Program-made: the position numbers and the translations under genes
Notes under the pieces: model-generated
What the model was told of the DNA's origin: nothing
Seen by the model: the letters and a program-made list of their open reading frames with translations, nothing else
The model's database searches: none
Source: a virus
Length of the DNA stretch: 46,057 nt
Strand: one strand, 5' to 3'
IMG/VR virus record: IMGVR_UViG_3300046804_002923
Span: 1-46,057 of that record
Shown here: positions 33,330-42,128 of the stretch, piece by piece
How the letters are laid out: every line of letters begins with the position of its first letter
How positions within the stretch are numbered: the first letter of the stretch is position 1

Positions 33330-34334
33330 TCAGAGCGAACCAAGTAGAACTCTACGATTGTCTAGAACAGCAAAACCCTGCTCTGCCCAACCATAGAAAC
33401 CAGCTCTCTTCTGACGATGTAGTGTATCGTCCTCGAAGATCTGAACTTGTTCACGAACTGGCATTATAAAGCTATCTCTCTTGCGTAGATCAAGACCAAC
33501 AACTAATTCAACGTCACTAGCGGCTAATGAACCACTAAGAACACTGGTATAGAATAGTTGATATTCTTGACCTTCGCCTAGTTCGTCACGATCATGAAGA
33601 TTAACGCCGAAGATACGATTTAGTGTGCCATCAGCAGCAACATAAATCTCACGACGAGTAACTTCATCGACCTGATCAACACCCCAGTTACGAATATCTT
33701 CCATAGCTTCTGGAGATACATAGAGATCAGTTAGCATACCACGGTTATTACTAGCGGAGTTACCGCCGCCGTTTCTACGCATAACTGTTTTCATTAGTGA
33801 TACTAGTCTCTTGGTAAATTGACCAGCAGCAGCATCGCTATCAAACACGACGATATTGCGATCAACACCAGCAGCTAGAAGTGTATGCCAGCCGTCATCA
33901 TTCATCTTCTTGACGAATTGGGCTTCCATAACTTCCATAGCACGACCAACAACGTCCCAGCGAGCATCACGAGCATACTTTAAGAGATAGTCGATACTAG
34001 CGCCGATGTCATAGGTTGGAACCATGACGTAATCGCCTTCGACGTGTCTCTCTGGAATATATCCATGATTAGGAATTGTGTAAGCCACAAAGTCCTTCTC
34101 GGTTCCAGGAGCAATAAAATCTAATGGAAATTCTGGAGTGGCACTTTGAGCAAGCTGAATTGGTTCAAAAATACCATCTAGAATATCACCATTTAAAATA
34201 CCCTGACGAAGTGGGAGTTCTAGAGCTTTTGCAAATTCTGCATTAGCGGCTAGTGCCTCTTCTTTATTTAACGAACCAGAACGAATAAGAAGATCTGTAA
34301 GTTCTGGTGTTGGTTCAAAAGCTTTATTGGACAT
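33330..34334 (-). CDS. Major capsid protein (HK97-fold likely)
   Basis: The preferred start is the ATG at 34334 (MSNKAFEPTPELTD), because AAGGGAGA lies just upstream. An in-frame extension to 34403 would run into the decoration gene. The 334-residue product has a helical N-arm, then FAIPG-like segments (LDFIAPGTEKDFVAYTIPNH), a long spine-like helix (ASIDYLLKYARDARWDVVGR), an RGMLTDLYVSPEAMEDIRNW segment and a final REQVQIFEDDTLHRQKRAGF. Codons are richer in G and C than in the neighbours, as expected of the most abundant virion protein. The strong terminator directly after it, and its place after protease and decoration genes, support the call. Confidence 0.9.
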   Translation of the reverse strand: MSNKAFEPTPELTDLLIRSGSLNKEEALAANAEFAKALELPLRQGILNGDILDGIFEPIQLAQSATPEFPLDFIAPGTEKDFVAYTIPNHGYIPERHVEGDYVMVPTYDIGASIDYLLKYARDARWDVVGRAMEVMEAQFVKKMNDDGWHTLLAAGVDRNIVVFDSDAAAGQFTKRLVSLMKTVMRRNGGGNSASNNRGMLTDLYVSPEAMEDIRNWGVDQVDEVTRREIYVAADGTLNRIFGVNLHDRDELGEGQEYQLFYTSVLSGSLAASDVELVVGLDLRKRDSFIMPVREQVQIFEDDTLHRQKRAGFYGWAEQGFAVLDNRRVLLGSL

Positions 34335-34353
34335 ATTTTTATTCTCCCTTAGA

Positions 34354-34809
34354 TTAGACGATGTTGACTGATACTTTTGCATAACCATCAGCATCCTTAC
34401 CACTTAGGAAGGAGCCGATCTGAACAGCATTGGTGCTGGATGTACCAATTAGACCATTGGCTCCTACATAAGCTGGAGTGCCAACAGCCGGAGTGATACC
34501 CGACACTAGCATGTCTGTTGTTACTTGACCTTGACGAAGTACTGTGACTTTACCACCCTTTTGTACTTCATCTTTATGCCAGTTAATGTGCTGTCTTGTT
34601 AGATCAAGATCAACAACATCATTTAGTAAGACGCCTACTGGCTTAGCACCAGAAGCTGCGGCAGCATACTTGACAACAGCATTAGCGTCATCCATAGATA
34701 CGCCAGAACCACTGGTATCAGCGCATACAACACCGCCTCTTTCGGCAGTTGTGGTCATGAAAAATGAAATATCAGTAAGGAGTTCGATACGATCTGATTT
34801 AAGAGCCAT
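34354..34809 (-). CDS. Head decoration/stabilisation protein
   Basis: The ATG at 34809 has AAGGGAGAATAATAAC upstream, nearly the same leader as the capsid gene. The 151-residue product is beta-rich, with ERGGVVCADTSGSGVSMDDA, KPVGVLLNDVVDLDLTRQ, RQGQVTTDMLVSGITPAVGT and a final AKVSVNI strand. This looks like capsid decoration proteins that bind at threefold axes. Protease/scaffold, decoration and capsid genes lie in a row with gaps under 20 bases and presumably share one transcript. Confidence 0.85.
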   Translation of the reverse strand: MALKSDRIELLTDISFFMTTTAERGGVVCADTSGSGVSMDDANAVVKYAAAASGAKPVGVLLNDVVDLDLTRQHINWHKDEVQKGGKVTVLRQGQVTTDMLVSGITPAVGTPAYVGANGLIGTSSTNAVQIGSFLSGKDADGYAKVSVNIV

Positions 34810-34813
34810 GTTA

Positions 34814-35485
34814 TTATTCTCCCTTGTTAAGTTTTTTACCTAGTCTAGTGCATACAAAATCAACTAAAGCAGCACGAGTTGTACTGACAGCCTCTGTAGA
34901 ATCAGAACCAGCACTTAGATCAAGTTCAGTTTCTGTTTCAACTGTATCAAGAACATCTTCGGCTGGGCTTTCTTCTGAAGCCATCATCTTCTTTTTTGGT
35001 TCAGCTACTTTTTTAGCAGCATTAGTTACTAACTCGATCATAGCTTCGAAAGCAGAGTCTTCTAGAGATTCAAATCGATCAACAGCGGATGTTGCTACTT
35101 CTTGATCTACGCCTTTCTCTAGTAGAGAAGCCATTCTTTTCATCTTCTTCTCTTTCTTCATCATTTCTTCTTCTTTATTTTTATAAGCAGCTATTGTTTC
35201 GAGAGCAGAATCAAGTTCGGACTTGGCTTTCTTCATGTCCTCTTCTTTTTTCATCATCTCTTCTTGACTCATTTTCTTAGCAGCTTCTGTATTTGAAGTT
35301 AGTTCTTCGTAGGCAGCTTTGATTGTTGCTACTTCGGTATCTTTTTCAACAATTGTACTTTCTAGTGCAATAATTTTATCTTTTAGTTCAGAGATCTGAG
35401 CATATGCTTCTTTAGTAGCGCTTGCGCAATCTTGCATAGCTTCAACCTTCTCTGTAAGTTCTGCAACCTGATTCTCTATACTCAT
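34814..35485 (-). CDS. Probable nested scaffold protein (in-frame internal start)
   Basis: Inside the protease gene an in-frame ATG at 35485 is preceded by TGGAGAATAATACT. This is almost identical to the leaders of the decoration gene (GGGAGAATAATAAC) and capsid gene (GGGAGAATAAAAAT). Starting there gives a 223-residue, acidic, coiled-coil protein (MSIENQVAELTEKVEAMQDC, then repeated EEMMKKEE-type helices). That is what a scaffolding protein should be, as in lambda C/Nu3. The nested start is inferred from sequence and should be read as an additional product of the same frame. Confidence 0.6.
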   Translation of the reverse strand: MSIENQVAELTEKVEAMQDCASATKEAYAQISELKDKIIALESTIVEKDTEVATIKAAYEELTSNTEAAKKMSQEEMMKKEEDMKKAKSELDSALETIAAYKNKEEEMMKKEKKMKRMASLLEKGVDQEVATSAVDRFESLEDSAFEAMIELVTNAAKKVAEPKKKMMASEESPAEDVLDTVETETELDLSAGSDSTEAVSTTRAALVDFVCTRLGKKLNKGE

Positions 35486-36307
35486 AGTATTATTCTCCAT
35501 AGGAATTGTGCTTATTTCTGATACACCCGAAAAAGTCTTTTCTGTATTTTTTATTTGTTCAAAATTGAAAAAATTATCTTTACTAAATATTATACTATCT
35601 GGATTGGCTGGTTTGTCAACATAACCTTTCCCAGAAAAAGTAATATTTCTAAGAACTCTACCAATTTTATGATTTTCGTATTTTCCCATACCGCCATATG
35701 CTCTTAAATATTTAGTTAGAAATGCAGTATTATCTGATCTTGCAAGAATTTTATATTCTCCATTTTCTTCATTAATTAATCCATAATCAAATCCCTTAAA
35801 CATGCATTCCATACTAACATATTTAGTACCATTTTCAATTTCTGCTATTAATTTAGTTGTTCTATCCTTAAGTTCTGGATTAATATATGCTTTATAAATA
35901 ACTGATCCCGTAACAATATGGAATTTTTCTGGTAGATTTTCTAATGGTGTTTCATCGTCAATAAGAATACCATCGTCTGTAATTGACCAGTTAGCTATAA
36001 TATGGCCAATAATTATTGACTCATCATGTTCTAAATTTGTTGGCTTATCTTCAGGAGTATTTTTAGCTGCCCATACTTCTGTTTTATCGAATATATCATC
36101 ATTTTTATTCCATGATGATGTTACTAAAATTGACTGAACATAGTATAGATCAGTATCATCGAAGGAAGCCAAACTTTTAAGTGACTTTGATATCGCCTTA
36201 GTCTTTGTTTTGTCTGTTGGTATAGCAAGTGATGCAGATGATATTGATGAATTGGCTTTTATAATTTCAGATAACCCATCAAGTTTTTCTTGTCTATATA
36301 TTTTCAT
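34814..36307 (-). CDS. Prohead protease with C-terminal scaffold
   Basis: This 497-residue protein has an N-terminal protease-like domain (about residues 50-250). It contains KNDDIFDKTEVWAAKNTPED, NLEHD with His94, GHI with His102 and KYVSMECMF with Ser165, which fits the His/Ser pattern of herpes- and phage-type prohead proteases. After a GKGYVDKPANPDS segment and a linker, residues about 275-420 form a highly charged coiled coil (Lys, Glu and Met rich), ending in an acidic region and RAALVDFVCTRLGKKLNKGE. The C-terminal half serves as scaffold. The gene lies between portal and decoration genes, as expected. Confidence 0.82.
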   Translation of the reverse strand: MKIYRQEKLDGLSEIIKANSSISSASLAIPTDKTKTKAISKSLKSLASFDDTDLYYVQSILVTSSWNKNDDIFDKTEVWAAKNTPEDKPTNLEHDESIIIGHIIANWSITDDGILIDDETPLENLPEKFHIVTGSVIYKAYINPELKDRTTKLIAEIENGTKYVSMECMFKGFDYGLINEENGEYKILARSDNTAFLTKYLRAYGGMGKYENHKIGRVLRNITFSGKGYVDKPANPDSIIFSKDNFFNFEQIKNTEKTFSGVSEISTIPMENNTMSIENQVAELTEKVEAMQDCASATKEAYAQISELKDKIIALESTIVEKDTEVATIKAAYEELTSNTEAAKKMSQEEMMKKEEDMKKAKSELDSALETIAAYKNKEEEMMKKEKKMKRMASLLEKGVDQEVATSAVDRFESLEDSAFEAMIELVTNAAKKVAEPKKKMMASEESPAEDVLDTVETETELDLSAGSDSTEAVSTTRAALVDFVCTRLGKKLNKGE

Positions 36308-36316
36308 AAATTTTCT

Positions 36317-38512
36317 CTAAAAGGTTAAATTCTCATACACCATAGAATAAAAATAAGATTTTACCTCTTTAAGTTCATTTACGGTTAACTCTCTAGCGAA
36401 AGCGGCCTTTATTTCATTGAGAAATTTTGTATAATTATTATATACTATATTTAATTCTATATTATTAATACTTGTTAATATATTAGATATATATTCTTCA
36501 TCTATAGGTTTTTCTGGTTTAGCAGATAATAGAGCTTTGGTTTTAACGCTTTCCATTTCTTCATATTCTGTACTTGATAAACTTCTTATATTTTTTTTAT
36601 TATAAAATTCTAGCATAATTGGATTTACAATATTTGAAATATTATCCTGCGCAACACTAGCCCATACATGTATTTTGGCTCCTGTTTGTGGACTAAATTT
36701 TCTCTGTTTTCTTATTTGGGAATCTTTTGAATTTTTAGGTCTACCCTGCTGTGGTTCTCCTTTTAAAGATTCTGGCGAATCTTTAACATTGACAGGATTT
36801 CCTCCTGGAAATTGCGGTGTTTTCATTTCTAATGCCGTTTTTTCTCCAGCTTTTTTCTTTTCCAGCGATAGACCTACTTGACTAGGAGTTACTATACCAA
36901 GTTGTAAGGCAACTTTTTTAAGTGTATCCTCAAACATTGGATCGTGCCATGGACTTGTTTTGGGAACCATTCTGTTCCCATCTCTTTCTCTTTGTTCTCT
37001 ATTAACACGAATTTTTTCCATTTCAGGATCAAAACCAAATCTGGTTTGTAATAATTCATCACTAATAATATTTCTATCAGCTAGTTGTATCAGTAATGCT
37101 TTTTCAGCATCTTCATTACTAAGATCCATTCTATCAAATTCAATTTTTGCTGAGTATTTAAATCCCATAGCTTTTTGTATGATTTCAAATTCTTTTTCCC
37201 AAAATGTTGTTAACATATCACGACCATATTGTAATCTCTGTGTTAATGTTTTTAGAGAGATAAAATTATTAGTTGTTCCGGCAGCACCGAATGTTCCTGT
37301 TAGTGTTGGTGGAATTCCAAGACCAGCATAGACACTATTATAATGTGGCGTATATTTAGCTTCTCCTAAAAATTGATGAACACTTGTATTGCTTTCTATA
37401 AGTTCAATATCTGGACCCCAGACAAGATCCATAGTACCTCCACCAGTATTATTTTGTAATATAGAAGATAGTTTGGATGCTGCTGCTTTTGTGGGTGCAA
37501 TTTTGTGTTCAAGATTACCTAATTTAAAAATTCTTATATTGGAGATAGCACCATCAAGAGCTGCCATATCTGCAAGTTTTAATTTTTCTATTACGGTAAT
37601 ATCATCCATAATAGAATAGATCATTGGATAGGCCCATGCCTGCCAATCGTCTTTTTTATAATGATAAACCGAAATCTTTTCTGGATCTAACGGATATGGT
37701 TTCTTATTTTTTGCTGCTTCTATAATTTGCTGTGGCAATCCAGAAACAATAATTCTTTCATTTTCACTTTTTGGACTGTTAATAATTTTTCTTAGAGATG
37801 GAGGAATCATTAATTCATATCTTTTTTGTCCAACAAATGATGATAAAGCTCCTGCTGAAACATTAACATATACAGGATCAATAAAAGTATATCTCCATGG
37901 AATCTCTCTTTTTTCTACATTAACAGTATCATCATCTCTTTCTGTGGTATCAGCTGCTGTTGTTCTAAAAAATTCATCAGCTACTTTTAAACTAATCTTT
38001 GCGGTTTGTCTATTTATTACAACATTACCAACACGATATAAGTTATTAAGAAATCTTTCACTACGATCTTTACCTTTTATTTTTTTAAACCATTTACGAT
38101 AGAATCTTTCTGTTTTTTTATTCTTACATACTGGTTTAACACCCTGAACAGCAAAGTCTGCCATGAGATCTATAACATTTTTTACTAATCCTACTTTTTG
38201 ATAAACATCATCTGCTTTTGCAATAATTTCTTTTATGTGTGTTGGTACTGCTTCTGCTGGTCTAAAATAGTCGTAACCAGCACGAGTTAATCCTGGTTTA
38301 CCAGAAATATTTGTTAAAAGATTAGAGTAGTCATTAGTGCGACCTCTATACATAGCTGTTGCATTATATAATCCATACTCCTCTAAACATTCAGAAGATG
38401 CTTTGAAAGCCTTTTGTTTACTTTCTAGATCTTCTCCCCATACAACATAAGCTTCTGTATCAGCCAGTTTTGCATTCTCTATAGCTTCACTTTTTGGATA
38501 TTTTTTAGTCAT
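36317..38512 (-). CDS. Portal protein
   Basis: This 731-residue protein starts at an ATG without a good Shine-Dalgarno sequence. It has a portal-like plan. An N-terminal alpha/beta region (PTHIKEIIAKADDVYQKVGL) is followed by wing-like strands (WRYTFIDPVYVNVSAGALSS), then MIPPSLRKI, then VYAGLGIPPTLTGTFGAAGT and a long helix FISLKTLTQRLQYGRDMLTT. ISDELLQTRFGFDPEMEKIR then closes the core. The C-terminal 180 residues are low-complexity and then helical. Its position between the large terminase and the prohead protease is the standard one. A short palindrome lies just upstream. Confidence 0.88.
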   Translation of the reverse strand: MTKKYPKSEAIENAKLADTEAYVVWGEDLESKQKAFKASSECLEEYGLYNATAMYRGRTNDYSNLLTNISGKPGLTRAGYDYFRPAEAVPTHIKEIIAKADDVYQKVGLVKNVIDLMADFAVQGVKPVCKNKKTERFYRKWFKKIKGKDRSERFLNNLYRVGNVVINRQTAKISLKVADEFFRTTAADTTERDDDTVNVEKREIPWRYTFIDPVYVNVSAGALSSFVGQKRYELMIPPSLRKIINSPKSENERIIVSGLPQQIIEAAKNKKPYPLDPEKISVYHYKKDDWQAWAYPMIYSIMDDITVIEKLKLADMAALDGAISNIRIFKLGNLEHKIAPTKAAASKLSSILQNNTGGGTMDLVWGPDIELIESNTSVHQFLGEAKYTPHYNSVYAGLGIPPTLTGTFGAAGTTNNFISLKTLTQRLQYGRDMLTTFWEKEFEIIQKAMGFKYSAKIEFDRMDLSNEDAEKALLIQLADRNIISDELLQTRFGFDPEMEKIRVNREQRERDGNRMVPKTSPWHDPMFEDTLKKVALQLGIVTPSQVGLSLEKKKAGEKTALEMKTPQFPGGNPVNVKDSPESLKGEPQQGRPKNSKDSQIRKQRKFSPQTGAKIHVWASVAQDNISNIVNPIMLEFYNKKNIRSLSSTEYEEMESVKTKALLSAKPEKPIDEEYISNILTSINNIELNIVYNNYTKFLNEIKAAFARELTVNELKEVKSYFYSMVYENLTF

Positions 38513-38525
38513 AATATGTATTTCT

Positions 38526-38544
38526 ATTACAATAGGATTGTAAT
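38526..38544. repeat. Short perfect inverted repeat between terminase and portal genes
   Basis: ATTACAA and TTGTAAT are separated by TAGGA in the 45-base gap. No T-run follows on the minus strand, so it is more likely an operator or RNA hairpin near the portal ribosome-binding region than a terminator. Confidence 0.5.
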
Positions 38545-38557
38545 GATAATATACACT

Positions 38558-40561
38558 CTATTTATAGATTCCATTATAAATGTCTTCATTAGCTGCTTCT
38601 GTAAACCATGCTGGTCCTTTATACATTTGACCAATATTTTTTACTGATTGAGAAGCATTTGTTCCAATTATATCATAGTTGATTGGGGCCATTGATCTAT
38701 TCATTTGTCTTGCTAACATATTAGCTATTAATAAAGCGCTATATCGGTCTTTTCTTAACTTGCCTTTTTTGCCATTTGGCATTTTTAGATCAGGAGTATC
38801 CCATCTATCTCTAGCTCCTGCTGCTGAACTTGTTTGTGTCATAATTATTGTAGTTAATTCATTTTTTAATTCTTCTATCTCTAAAATACATTCACTAAGA
38901 CTATCATATAATGGATTTAATTCATCTGTAATAATATTTTTATTTTCTTGGTCCATAGCGAAAACTAGACTTAACTCATCAAATCTTGGAAATAATATCA
39001 CTTTGTCTTCTAAATCTTTGCGTAAACCATGATTAGCTTGTGCTGTCCAGTCTGCTCTGGCAAACTGAACTAATTCAAGAATATGAAGTCCTTGTTGATC
39101 ATCAGTATCCTTTGGTTTATTTTCTATGACTGGCCATATTAGTATTTCACCATCTTGTAACTTATCAGGATCATGTAATGCTTCTTCTACGGCGATGCCG
39201 CCTCCCTGAGCATCCATACCAATACGCTCACACGGAAATACTTTCATTAAATTTCGTATTTTTCTAGCACAAAATCCATAAAAATCATGTTCTTGAACCA
39301 ATCCGGCCTTTTGTCTTTCTTTAAAATTACTTCTATTAGTAGACCAACAATATACTATTCTACTATGAGTAGGATGTGTCTCTAATACAACAATACTAAA
39401 ATTATCTTTTTCCGATGCTGGATCTATACCATAAACATATTTTAATTTTTCGTCTCCTTTGGTCTTTGCATCAAATAGTATTGGCTGTCCTCCTATGGTG
39501 ATAGGAGAGCTTTCTTTAGTAACACAACTTTCTATTAATGATCTTCTAAAAAAACCATCACTGTCTTCTGTGAAACAAGCAGCATACTCCATATTATATA
39601 TACCAGTATGAATAGTAGCTTTAGCTCGCGCTACTTGTTTGTCATCCATAAATCCTTTAGGAATCAATTCATATGGAATACGAATAATACTATAATCTTT
39701 CCAGTTAAAATTTTCTGGCACTTCACCGCCGAAAATTTCTTCTAATTTATGTTTCTCTCCTTTACTCTCTATAATTGATTTGTATCTTTTCCAATACGAG
39801 GCAAAATGTTTGAATGCATAGTCCGCTGTACCAGCAATTAGTGCCTGATTACCCATACTATGGCTTAGAATTTCTAGATCCTCATTCCATATACCAGCTT
39901 CTTTCATTGCTTGTTTTTTAGCTTCTTTTTTAACATTTTGTATTGGTGTTGCGCTTACCGCAGCGAAACCTGATACTACAGTTTCGTAGATATCCGGACT
40001 AATAGAGGCAAATTCGTCAGCTATAATTATATGAGCGCGAAGACCTCTAATCTTTTCACCAGTACCTAATGGGATAGCTATGGCCCAACTAGTACCAAGC
40101 CTCATGGTGCATCTATCAACATCTCGACGAGGACCATCATCATTGCCCGTAAATATACTTCGTATAATTGGACTATTTCTCCATAAGGTTTCCATGTATT
40201 CAAATATTACCTTACTCTGACGAAATGCTGCTCCAACAATAACAATTTTTGTACCAGGAACAAACAAACACTTCAGAAAAGCATACAATGCCAAGAGAAA
40301 ACTTTTACCAAAACCACGACTAGCAACGAACATGGGAAATGCTCGTACCCAAAATTCCTGTAATATAACTATTTGCATGGGATGAAGCTCAAGATCAAAA
40401 AGAAGTTTACAAGTTGCTCCAAAATATTCTGGATTTCTTAAAAGCTTAATTAAATGACGATCAGGATTTTCTATATCACTCTCAGAACGCCTAATCATAG
40501 GATTAGTCGGTATTATTAATTCGTCTATATTACCAAGTTTTAGCCATGCATCATCATACAT
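38558..40561 (-). CDS. Terminase large subunit
   Basis: This 667-residue DNA-packaging motor has an N-terminal ATPase. Walker A is SRGFGKS at residues 81-87, and Walker B with the catalytic Glu is IIIADE at 178-183. The motif SATP (about 202-206) probably begins the coupling region. The nuclease domain follows: GIDPA with Asp380, RIGMDAQGGG with Asp450, and a possible third acid in RKDRYSALLIAN near residue 632. The GMDAQGGG form is one I associate with terminases of uncultured marine phages. The gene overlaps the ERCC4-nuclease gene by 8 bases. Confidence 0.96.
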   Translation of the reverse strand: MYDDAWLKLGNIDELIIPTNPMIRRSESDIENPDRHLIKLLRNPEYFGATCKLLFDLELHPMQIVILQEFWVRAFPMFVASRGFGKSFLLALYAFLKCLFVPGTKIVIVGAAFRQSKVIFEYMETLWRNSPIIRSIFTGNDDGPRRDVDRCTMRLGTSWAIAIPLGTGEKIRGLRAHIIIADEFASISPDIYETVVSGFAAVSATPIQNVKKEAKKQAMKEAGIWNEDLEILSHSMGNQALIAGTADYAFKHFASYWKRYKSIIESKGEKHKLEEIFGGEVPENFNWKDYSIIRIPYELIPKGFMDDKQVARAKATIHTGIYNMEYAACFTEDSDGFFRRSLIESCVTKESSPITIGGQPILFDAKTKGDEKLKYVYGIDPASEKDNFSIVVLETHPTHSRIVYCWSTNRSNFKERQKAGLVQEHDFYGFCARKIRNLMKVFPCERIGMDAQGGGIAVEEALHDPDKLQDGEILIWPVIENKPKDTDDQQGLHILELVQFARADWTAQANHGLRKDLEDKVILFPRFDELSLVFAMDQENKNIITDELNPLYDSLSECILEIEELKNELTTIIMTQTSSAAGARDRWDTPDLKMPNGKKGKLRKDRYSALLIANMLARQMNRSMAPINYDIIGTNASQSVKNIGQMYKGPAWFTEAANEDIYNGIYK

Positions 40562-41048
40562 GAGGATCTTCCGAATCTTTGGGTATTAGATCTTTATTTT
40601 CATTATATATTTTTCTCATAAGAGAAAATGCTATTTTTTCCGCATTACTAGCTGACCCACATAATAAAATTTTAATATTATGATCTACTTGTAAATCAAC
40701 TAAATGTTTTAATATATATGCTGGAGATATTCGTATTTTGCTCCAGAGTCTACGAGGAATATCGCTACCTATAGGATATGTCATAATATCTTGCATATCA
40801 AATTCTAATAATAAATATGAGTATTTTATTTTACTTAAACGATCTATCACATCCTTAAATCTTTTTTCAGTAATATTATTAGCTATTTCTGCTACATTTC
40901 TTTTACGTTCAATTGCTAATATATTTTCTAATCCTTGTATACTATAGTCTCCGGTATCTAATTTAGAGTGTGCGGTAGCATGACCAGCGAAAGACCATGG
41001 TTTTTGCTCTCTAGTATCAACTATAATAGTAAAAGGATCACTAAACAT
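40554..41048 (-). CDS. ERCC4-type (XPF/Mus81-like) nuclease
   Basis: This 164-residue single-domain protein has the ERCC4 nuclease motifs. They are TIIVDTREQ (Asp11, Arg13), LDTGDYSI (Gly33-Asp34), AIERKR (Glu47-Arg48-Lys49), RF at about 63-64 and YLLLEF. The usual pattern is GD then ERK-x3-D, but here the residue at the D position is Ala53 followed by Glu54. Glu54 or another acid may compensate. It overlaps HNH and terminase genes by 8 bases on each side, so it probably works in packaging, in junction resolution before packaging, or in host DNA attack. Confidence 0.85.
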   Translation of the reverse strand: MFSDPFTIIVDTREQKPWSFAGHATAHSKLDTGDYSIQGLENILAIERKRNVAEIANNITEKRFKDVIDRLSKIKYSYLLLEFDMQDIMTYPIGSDIPRRLWSKIRISPAYILKHLVDLQVDHNIKILLCGSASNAEKIAFSLMRKIYNENKDLIPKDSEDPHV

Positions 41049-41310
41049 TTTTACGACTTTCTAAAATCTTAAGAAAAGCAGCTGCGTATATCTCTTCTTG
41101 ATTCGTTATCATTTGATGGTGGGTTTTGCAGAGAGTTATTCCATTATCTGGATGATATCTTAGTCCGGGAAAATCGGCCCATTTATTTATATGATGAGCA
41201 TGAAGTAATTTTTTACTTTTGCAATTTGGCCACTGACACATAAATTTGTCTCGTTTATAAATTTTAAGGCGCCACTCTTTGTATAAAGGATCCGAATAGT
41301 CTCGTTTCAT
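41041..41310 (-). CDS. HNH endonuclease
   Basis: This 89-residue protein contains a complete HNH motif: Cys25 and Cys30, LHAHHI (His39, His40), DNGITLC (Asn56, Cys61) and KTHH (His64, His65). It is preceded by MKRDYSDPLYKEWRLKIYKR, typical of phage HNH proteins. It overlaps the candidate small terminase by 4 bases and the ERCC4 gene by 8. Small HNH proteins beside terminase genes can stimulate DNA packaging in phages such as HK97. The tight overlap argues against a recent homing insertion. Confidence 0.92.
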   Translation of the reverse strand: MKRDYSDPLYKEWRLKIYKRDKFMCQWPNCKSKKLLHAHHINKWADFPGLRYHPDNGITLCKTHHQMITNQEEIYAAAFLKILESRKNV

Positions 41311-42128
41311 TGTTGTTTAAGAACCGACTCCGGAGTTAATAGAGGCATATCTAATCTATTATCTTGGTATGAATGGTATTCTTGTAGTTGTTCTTTAGCT
41401 TTGACGGATGCCATTTTAATAATCTCCATTTCCCGCCCCTCTTTTTCTCTTACATTTTCATCCTCTAGCATTCGTATTAATCCCACCCAACTACTTTTAC
41501 CATCTTCTATTCTTTTAATACGCTGTTCACGAGTAGCTTTTAAATCCTTGCTTATTTTCTGTTGCTCTGTTAAAAGCTTAGTATACTCATTAGTATAATT
41601 AGCAATACTATTGCGAGAAAATGTTAGTTGAGTTTCTAGATTAGCTAACTTAGGAATATCTCTTTGTTCGAGAGGTTTTGCGTATTCTTCGTCTACTAAT
41701 CGTTGTAACTTTTCGGTTTCGCTTATGTGACGTTTACGTTCTTTCATGCTACGATTAATCAAAATATCTATTGTGATAAATTGTTTAATCTGAAGTTCTT
41801 CGGCAGGAAGAACATCCTCACGAAATTGTTTCATTAAATTTATCCAAATGTTTTCAAAGTATTCTAGCTCGCCCGTTTCCTCGTCAAATTGTTTTTTGAT
41901 CTCTTGCCAGAATGTTTTGCTGTATAATTTTTGTTTTAGAATATCATCTTCCGCTACCTGATCAGCCGATTGTAAATTTTTAGTTTCACTTATGTATCGT
42001 TTGATAGGAGCCACATTACGATTAAGACTAGAAGCTATTTGCTCCGTTGTCATTTGACTGATATTATCACGAATAAATTTTTCTTCTTCGAGGCTTAATT
42101 GGCCTCTTTTTTTAGAGTTGGATGTCAT
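41307..42128 (-). CDS. Candidate small terminase subunit
   Basis: This 273-residue protein starts with a helix-turn-helix-like region (residues 10-50: LSLEEEKFIRDNISQMTTEQ, IASSLNRNVAPIKRYIS), which suits DNA binding. A long charged coiled-coil region spans about residues 140-240 and could oligomerise. It overlaps the sigma-like gene by 17 bases and the HNH gene by 4. Location two genes before the large terminase and the HTH plus coiled-coil plan fit a small terminase. A regulator of transcription cannot be ruled out. Confidence 0.68.
   Translation of the reverse strand: MTSNSKKRGQLSLEEEKFIRDNISQMTTEQIASSLNRNVAPIKRYISETKNLQSADQVAEDDILKQKLYSKTFWQEIKKQFDEETGELEYFENIWINLMKQFREDVLPAEELQIKQFITIDILINRSMKERKRHISETEKLQRLVDEEYAKPLEQRDIPKLANLETQLTFSRNSIANYTNEYTKLLTEQQKISKDLKATREQRIKRIEDGKSSWVGLIRMLEDENVREKEGREMEIIKMASVKAKEQLQEYHSYQDNRLDMPLLTPESVLKQQ

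Noticed and set aside
34335-34403. Longer N-terminus of the major capsid protein starting at 34403
   Set aside because: It would overlap the decoration gene and lacks a ribosome-binding site, while the ATG at 34334 has AAGGGAGA.
41041-41310. HNH gene as a homing endonuclease insertion
   Set aside because: It is co-linear and overlaps both neighbours by a few bases, and no intron boundaries or disrupted gene are visible.
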